Shown here: positions 61,801 to 64,000 of the stretch, piece by piece
Position numbering within the stretch: the stretch's first letter is position 1
Layout of the letters: each line of letters starts with the position of its first letter
Assembly (NCBI RefSeq): GCF_037975245.1
Contig: NC_092567.1
Span: forward strand, 2,207,714 to 2,271,713
Reading direction: 5' to 3'
DNA length: 64,000 nucleotides
From: Apostichopus japonicus
Taxonomy: Eukaryota; Echinodermata; Holothuroidea; Aspidochirotida; Stichopodidae
The notes under the pieces: model-generated
Databases searched by the model: none
Seen by the model: the letters and a program-made list of their open reading frames with translations, nothing else
Told to the model about the DNA's origin: nothing
Made by a program: the position numbers and the translations under genes

Positions 61801-62208
61801 TTTTGGCAAACAGACCTTTCCCTGTGTATTAGGAAATAAAGATTTTCCTAGCTGCTTTGTTTTCCACGGTCATCTACGATAGGTTTCTAGCCAAAACTCT
61901 TTCAATGCTAAACAGGATGGTCAACACCTGAGTGATCAATTTTCAGCAGTCATATGAAATGCTTTACCAAGTGAAAAGCTATTACCAATATACCAAACTG
62001 AATTGTTGACATAAACGTAAATCAATTTACATCAATAATAAACTTTTATCTCCAACTGTGCTGTATGTAACGCACAACTTTCGATGACCCCCCCCCCCCC
62101 CACAAGTAAGATGTATTAAATACATCAATGTAAGTGGTTCTTACCTATGTAGGAGTTAATGAATAGTACTTCAAAGTCTTCATCATGAGTTGTGAATTCA
62201 GAAGTATT
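45578..62208 (-). CDS. SET domain–acidic repeats–zinc finger–tyrosine recombinase gene (multi-exon)
   Basis: Fourteen minus-strand exons join with matching phases: 62145-62208, 61662-61821, 60787-60976, eight acidic exons from 59528 down to 49672, 47196-49224, 46862-47005 and 45578-45780. Domain order is KMT5A/SETD8-like SET, repeated acidic modules, two zinc-finger motifs, tyrosine recombinase, acidic linker, Myb/SANT-like C-terminus. SET proteins of the KMT5A class methylate histone H4; tyrosine recombinases cut and rejoin DNA and drive Crypton elements. The model is mine, from splice consensus and frame. The large exon has two in-frame TAG codons and one acidic exon has a +1 insertion. The locus is therefore either a recently damaged copy, a copy with sequence errors, or one using alternative splicing. 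The 5' end is unresolved. Confidence 0.7.
46224..46793 (-). mobile_element. Penelope-like retroelement 3' fragment with foldback ends
   Basis: A fragment of the endonuclease end of a Penelope-like element (PLE). Two arms are inverted copies: 46224-46300 and 46709-46793, about 75-85 bp with few mismatches and one small duplication (ttgttca) in the right arm. A (TA)n tract abuts the right arm. PLEs are known for unusual terminal repeats, including inverted partial copies. The reverse transcriptase part is absent, so the copy is truncated and dead. Confidence 0.75.
46278..46708 (-). pseudogene. GIY-YIG endonuclease domain of PLE, broken
   Basis: One minus-strand frame runs from ICNCREKNNCPLNG through VIYRADV, then SYIGLSSGPFKQRYSNH, and on through WNVFKHSNTRMP to a TAA at 46278-46280. 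The CxC…NNCPLNG motif, the YRADV…SYIGL pair (the GIY and YIG positions) and the KQRYSNH segment are typical of the GIY-YIG endonuclease at the C-terminus of Penelope-like elements. The frame is broken by TAG at 46461-46463, between GAPFVI and WNVFKH. No reverse transcriptase is nearby. Confidence 0.8.
46793..46836. repeat. (TA)n microsatellite
   Basis: About 22 TA dinucleotides directly next to the right arm of the PLE fragment. PLE copies are often adjacent to simple repeats, so insertion into or expansion next to it is plausible. Confidence 0.95.
46862..47005 (-). CDS. Acidic linker exon
   Basis: A 144-nt minus-strand exon with acceptor attattattcggcttag and donor AAAG|GTCAGT, phase 1 at both ends. 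After completing Asp (G|AT) it encodes 47 residues rich in Glu, Asp and Ser, including LPYDEEDLETEDKEGQ and HESEEESDSHAS, and ends in KKK. It joins the recombinase exon to the basic C-terminal exon without disturbing frame. Low-complexity acidic linkers often separate DNA-binding modules; no motif beyond that is visible. Confidence 0.75.
47006..47195 (-). other. Short intron
   Basis: 190 bp between donor GATG|GTGAGTG at the end of the recombinase exon and acceptor CTTAG at 47006-47007. Both sites are near consensus. Confidence 0.75.
47196..49224 (-). CDS. Zinc-finger and tyrosine-recombinase exon with two in-frame TAG codons
   Basis: One 2029-nt minus-strand exon: acceptor gtttgcttccatttacag, donor GATG|GTGAGT, 676 codons, phase 0 in, phase 1 out. 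After a Ser/Asp-rich start come a C2H2 motif (CVYC…HLEQVH, codons 129-147) and a C2HC motif (CNLC…HKKNC, codons 211-230). A long helical region leads to a tyrosine-recombinase catalytic core: Arg in NRRRSGE, Lys in IRGKRGRK, Arg in TSTKLRKQ (codon 601), His in LGHDIRVH (codon 627) and Tyr in REYY (635-636). This resembles Crypton-type recombinases and their domesticated relatives. TAG codons at 49120-49122 (codon 35) and 47713-47715 (codon 504) interrupt an otherwise coherent frame. The second falls between the first catalytic Arg and the Lys. Similar multi-copy proteins exist in fish and marine invertebrates, as I recall; not checked. Confidence 0.8.
49225..49573 (-). other. Intron
   Basis: 349 bp between the last acidic exon (donor AAG|GTATATA) and the large exon. 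AT-rich, with no other feature. Confidence 0.6.
49574..49672 (-). CDS. Acidic exon copy 1 (3'-most)
   Basis: 99 nt, phase 0/0, acceptor CAATTGCAG, donor AAG|GTATATA. It encodes 33 residues beginning DKCCDITSGGGVIP and ending EIAVGGK. It is the most diverged copy. It keeps the NDESDIDE core but has lost the shared ETTNEGE ending and the usual GTAATTC donor. Edge copies of tandem arrays often diverge most because they exchange least. Confidence 0.75.
50322..50420 (-). CDS. Acidic exon copy 2
   Basis: 99 nt, phase 0/0, acceptor CAATTGCAG, donor GAG|GTAATTC. It encodes 33 residues: DKCCDSTSGRSDPLFDENAD, then GESDIDETTNEGE. Asp/Glu-rich, with a Cys pair near the start. Confidence 0.8.
51026..51124 (-). 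CDS. Acidic exon copy 3 (A subtype)
   Basis: 99 nt, phase 0/0, acceptor CAATTCCAG, donor GAG|GTAATTC. It begins KRSCDSTSGGGDPLLDESAG and ends DESDIDETTNERE. The KRSC start and ERE end are shared only with copy 5, defining one subtype. Confidence 0.8.
51786..51884 (-). CDS. Acidic exon copy 4 (B subtype)
   Basis: 99 nt, phase 0/0, acceptor CAATTGCAG, donor GAG|GTAATTC. It begins DKCYDLTAVGGDALLDENAD and ends DESDIDETTNEGE. The DLTAVGGDALL segment is shared with copies 6 and 8. The second Cys of the usual KCC is Tyr here. Confidence 0.8.
52551..52649 (-). CDS. Acidic exon copy 5 (A subtype)
   Basis: 99 nt, phase 0/0, acceptor CAATTTCAG, donor GAG|GTAATTC. It begins KRSCDSTSGGSDPLLDESAG and ends DESDIDETTNERE, one residue different from copy 3. 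Confidence 0.8.
53314..53413 (-). pseudogene. Acidic exon copy 6, +1 frameshift
   Basis: The splice sites are intact (CAATTGCAG; GAG|GTACTTC), but the exon is 100 nt. An extra base in the run at 53407-53410 (tttt on the plus strand where sister copies have ttt) turns DKCC… into a frame that meets TGA after 11 codons. Because each copy is 99 nt in phase 0, skipping this exon would restore the full downstream frame. It is therefore broken unless it is skipped or the insertion is a sequencing error. Confidence 0.75.
54076..54174 (-). CDS. Acidic exon copy 7
   Basis: 99 nt, phase 0/0, acceptor CAATTGCAG, donor GAG|GTAATTC. It begins DKCCDLTTGGGDPLSDENAN and ends DESDIDETTNEGE, mixing features of both subtypes. 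The transposon at 54193-58885 lies 18 bp upstream of its 3' splice site and could affect branch-point use. Confidence 0.8.
54193..58885. mobile_element. 4.7-kb DNA transposon with 29-bp inverted repeats
   Basis: The two ends are perfect 29-bp inverted repeats starting GGTCATTTTCACAATCAGTG. Flanking ATAT at 54189-54192 and 58886-58889 duplicates the target; unoccupied sister units read gaatatgacatcc at this site. A 14-bp word, GTCACCTCCGAAAC, occurs nine times in either orientation. Six copies lie between 54563 and 55537 and three between 57948 and 58356, all toward the ends and none in the middle. This is the layout of subterminal transposase-binding sites. No open frame exceeds 75 codons, so the copy looks non-autonomous unless its transposase is spliced. 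The superfamily is unassigned: the duplication could be read as 4 bp or less. Confidence 0.85.
54384..54578 (-). CDS. Possible first exon of a transposon-encoded protein
   Basis: 64 codons, starting MSPPKRQNLATVPWRRKRRK and running to a TAG. The first six codons lie over one copy of the 14-bp subterminal motif (ATGTCACCTCCGAAACG). The basic N-terminus would suit a DNA-binding protein. It has no recognisable domain and no clear splice donor, so it may be chance. Confidence 0.25.
   Translation of the reverse strand: MSPPKRQNLATVPWRRKRRKPGEHNCILVWTLVDTINQIRTGKYLPPISTGSDKNSVVESVRLN
59528..59626 (-). CDS. Acidic exon copy 8 (B subtype, 5'-most)
   Basis: 99 nt, phase 0/0, acceptor CAATTGCAG, donor GAG|GTAATTC. 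It begins DKCCDLTAVGGDALLDENAD and ends GESDIDETTNEGE. It follows the SET-domain exon, whose donor is also phase 0, so the SET domain reads directly into the acidic modules. Confidence 0.8.
59627..60786 (-). other. Intron between SET domain and acidic array
   Basis: It contains the degraded edge of the ~760-bp repeat to about 60180 and a perfect 27-bp inverted repeat at 60484-60590. No other coding exon is seen. Confidence 0.6.
60484..60590. mobile_element. Foldback/MITE-like hairpin
   Basis: Perfect 27-bp inverted arms at 60484-60510 and 60564-60590, beginning ACTTCATGTAAGCCAACCTC. Imperfect pairing continues inward (agacac/gtgtct). No clear target duplication is seen. Perfect arms suggest a young insertion in the intron next to the SET exon. 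Confidence 0.65.
60787..60976 (-). CDS. SET domain, C-terminal exon
   Basis: A 190-nt minus-strand exon with acceptor ccttctttccaaag and donor GACAA|GTAAGT, phase 2 in and phase 0 out. After completing Cys it encodes 63 residues beginning IDAYFTTSKARYINDTKE, then HGVPRLFIYSKKKIEKGTE, IRYDYG and DAEWRQ. The HGVPRLFIYS…KGTEIRYDYG pattern matches the post-catalytic half of KMT5A-class SET domains, with the catalytic-site tyrosine in YDYG. The usual RxxNHS…N segment reads RYINDTKE, so the Asn is kept but the His that helps bind S-adenosylmethionine is not. Activity is uncertain. Confidence 0.8.
60977..61661 (-). other. Intron within the SET domain
   Basis: Bounded by donor TTGTG|GTATGT and acceptor TTTCCAAAG. 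Short open frames inside lack splice support. Confidence 0.65.
61662..61821 (-). CDS. SET domain, N-terminal exon
   Basis: A 160-nt minus-strand exon with acceptor tttcctaatacacag and donor TTGTG|GTATGT, phase 1 in and phase 2 out. With the upstream split Gly it reads GKGLFAKKDFEGGTLLLEYC, then GKLLSDNDAAH and DYLFSFQHKGKFL. GxG followed by LFAKKDFEGG and LLEYCGKLL is the classic SET N-terminal signature (S-adenosylmethionine-binding GxG, then EYxG). The YLFSF…CIDA junction with the next exon mirrors KMT5A. The split position is supported by perfect donor and acceptor sites. Confidence 0.85.
61822..62144 (-). other. Intron
   Basis: 323 bp between donor CATAG|GTAAGAA and acceptor ACACAG. It contains a poly-C run at about 62087-62101. 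Confidence 0.7.
62145..62208 (-). CDS. Pre-SET exon; 5' limit uncertain
   Basis: With acceptor atccttcacag the exon is 64 nt, encoding NTSEFTTHDEDFEVLFINSYI and ending with the first base of the Gly in GKG. Donor ATAG|GTAAGAA is consensus. EVLFINSYIGKG corresponds to the strand leading into the SET GxG motif. The same frame stays open upstream to about 62352, through a Glu/Val/Gln-rich stretch (ELEEVEQEVQEV), without an ATG. The exon could therefore start further upstream; that extension is low-complexity and may be chance. Confidence 0.7.
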
Positions 62209-64000
62209 CTGTGAAGGATGTAAAAGGTAGCATCTTTTATATTCTTTACTACCAGTTGCGGGAAATGTTCTACTAATTCTACTTCTAGTTCTTACTTCTT
62301 GTACTTCTTGTTCTACTTCTTCTAATTCAGCTTGAAATAATCTTAATTCTCAAAGACTTGTTTACCAGTTCAGGTTGTGCCCAGGAAAGGGATTCAAAAC
62401 TGGCTTTGGTCAATAAACCTTTTATTGTCATTTTTGTTTGAGTAATTGAAACGTATAAAAATGCATTGTAACGCCCATCATCTTGCCAATTTGAGTAAAA
62501 AATAAACAGTATTTAGTTAAGGTAAAATTTTAACATCATTAAAACAACATTCTAAACACCCATGTGAAACTGGTGACATATGTGAAATAGTCATTTTTAA
62601 AAAGTCTGCCTCAAGCAGTGGCAGTGCTATGGGGGAGGGGATGGCAATTTCCTCCCTCCTCCAATCAGATCTTCTACTTATCGAAAAATATAAGGAGCTA
62701 GGCTAATGGCAAACTCCGCACATTAGACCCCTTCCCCACATCAGTGTTATATTTTTAGCACTCCCCCATTAAATATATAGCTTGACCCCCTTGTTGCCCC
62801 CCAGAATTGCCATGGCTGGTGCCGTGCCACTGGCCCCAAGAAATAAAAATAACAAAACAAGAGAAGGTAGTTGTGGTTGTCCAGCAGGTAAGGAGGAAAT
62901 CAATGAGGAGAGAAGATGGTGTCAGTATGATAATTATTAATTAAATACAATATGGAAAGTTTAATGGTGCATTAAACTTTTCAACTGCTGAAAATATGTT
63001 ATAAACATTGGTTATAATTTCCAACACAACTCAAACACTGTCTAAAAATTGCAAGTAAGATGAGTTAGCAAGAAATTTTTTAATTGAACACATGACATAC
63101 AGTACATGGGTACTGAAGAAAGTAATTGCATGCACTGCTAGAAACAGATGGCAATATTAGAAAGCAGGGAGGATTCAGCAGCCTGGGGAGGGAGTTAGGG
63201 AGGGGTTCCCTTCCCATTGCTTTTCATCGCTTTTTCTTGCAGTACAAAATACAAATTGCAGTCTTATTTTAAGCCAGCTCTTTGAAAAATGCTATGTAAC
63301 CCTCTTTCCTGGGATACTACTTGAGATGACAGTGGCAGAGCTCCTTCAATGAAGAAATCACAGGAACCTATAATATAAAATCACATGGATTGCAACTTAA
63401 GTCATATTGTCTTGGGGAGAGTCATAATTTTTGGGGGGCACCTACAGCAAGGAGGGTCTATTACATGGAGAGGTCACCTTCTTCATGAATCATGATTTCT
63501 GGAAAACTTTGTCTAAAGCCTCTCTAAACTAGAGCTCCATGTTACTGCTGTGGCCTAGCTTAGGAGTGAACGAGACAGTCCATGGGGGTCTAACATTATG
63601 ATAAACACACGAACAGTGCAGAAGGATCTTGCCATGCACATGGTTACTTTTGAATAGGCATGAAACTTGATTACAAGCCAATATTGACTTACAATATAAT
63701 ATGTCTGCAACATAGACAACCAATTCATTTATATATAACTGCAAAAGAAATCCATTGAATTACTTATGTTTGTTCATGTTGTGTACAAGCAACATTCTAT
63801 AAGTCATTACAAATACTGTACTATAATGTTTCATTACTTGAGCAATGAGCATGCCTGTGCAAGCTATTTGCCTTAGGTCTGGTCAATATGGTCACCACAT
63901 CCATATCACATGTATTACTAATCAACTATTTATAAATTTATGTCACACAGGTAGATCTATACAGATATCAATAATAAATCTAGTAAGAAATATTCCAAAC
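62209..64000. other. Upstream region of the SET gene, no further exon recognised
   Basis: It should contain the gene's earlier exons or promoter if they are within the window, but I could not identify an ATG-bearing exon with good splice sites. One hAT-like MITE lies at 62616-62832. Confidence 0.4.
62616..62832. mobile_element. Short hAT-like MITE
   Basis: The left end is CAGTGGCAGTGCTATGG. The reverse complement of the right end is CAGTGGCACGGCACCAG. The flanking 8-mers gcctcaag (62608-62615) and gccccaag (62833-62840) differ at one position. These fit an 8-bp hAT target duplication and terminal inverted repeats. The 217-bp interior is G/C-run rich and non-coding. Confidence 0.7.

Overview
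The window looks like intron-rich, AT-rich DNA from an animal nuclear genome. It has small exons with consensus splice sites, long non-coding stretches, many cut-and-paste transposon remnants, a tRNA-derived SINE, a Penelope-like retroelement fragment and many microsatellites. The transposon and repeat style suggests a marine invertebrate, possibly an echinoderm such as a sea cucumber. That is an impression from the repeats, not a demonstrated identification. There is no bacterial or organellar gene organisation.

Region by region. 1-19.6 kb has no gene I can support. It holds a 45-bp-arm hairpin element (7040-7170), a ~0.9-kb array of 34-bp minisatellite units (13546-14460), a hAT-like element with a perfect 8-bp target duplication (14679-15608) and a probable smaller one (3010-3308). 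19.6-41.3 kb carries the 3' part of an unrecognised minus-strand gene. Its small exons (41254-41287 tentative, then 39643-39719, 30018-30079, 24118-24153, 19624-19686) join in compatible phases to a stop codon. Its introns hold a diverged segmental duplication (about 25.1-29.7 kb), a second hAT-like element (30740-31561), a tRNA-SINE next to a palindrome (36.1 kb) and many perfect TGACGTCA palindromes. 41.3-45.5 kb is repeat-rich, with no supported gene.

45.6-62.2 kb is the centre of interest: one long minus-strand gene model in which every exon junction keeps frame. Three exons encode a KMT5A/SETD8-like SET domain. Next come eight tandemly duplicated acidic exons of 99 nt, phase 0 at both ends, one per ~760-bp repeat unit. 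A 2-kb exon follows, with two zinc-finger motifs and a tyrosine-recombinase (Crypton-like) domain, then an acidic exon and a Myb/SANT-like C-terminal exon. The gene joins a histone-methyltransferase fold to a DNA recombinase fold. It also carries damage: two in-frame TAG codons in the large exon and a +1 insertion in one acidic exon. A 4.7-kb inverted-repeat transposon with nine copies of a 14-bp subterminal motif sits in one intron, and a Penelope-like fragment in another. The SET gene's 5' end is not resolved; its first exons may lie in 62.3-64 kb or beyond.
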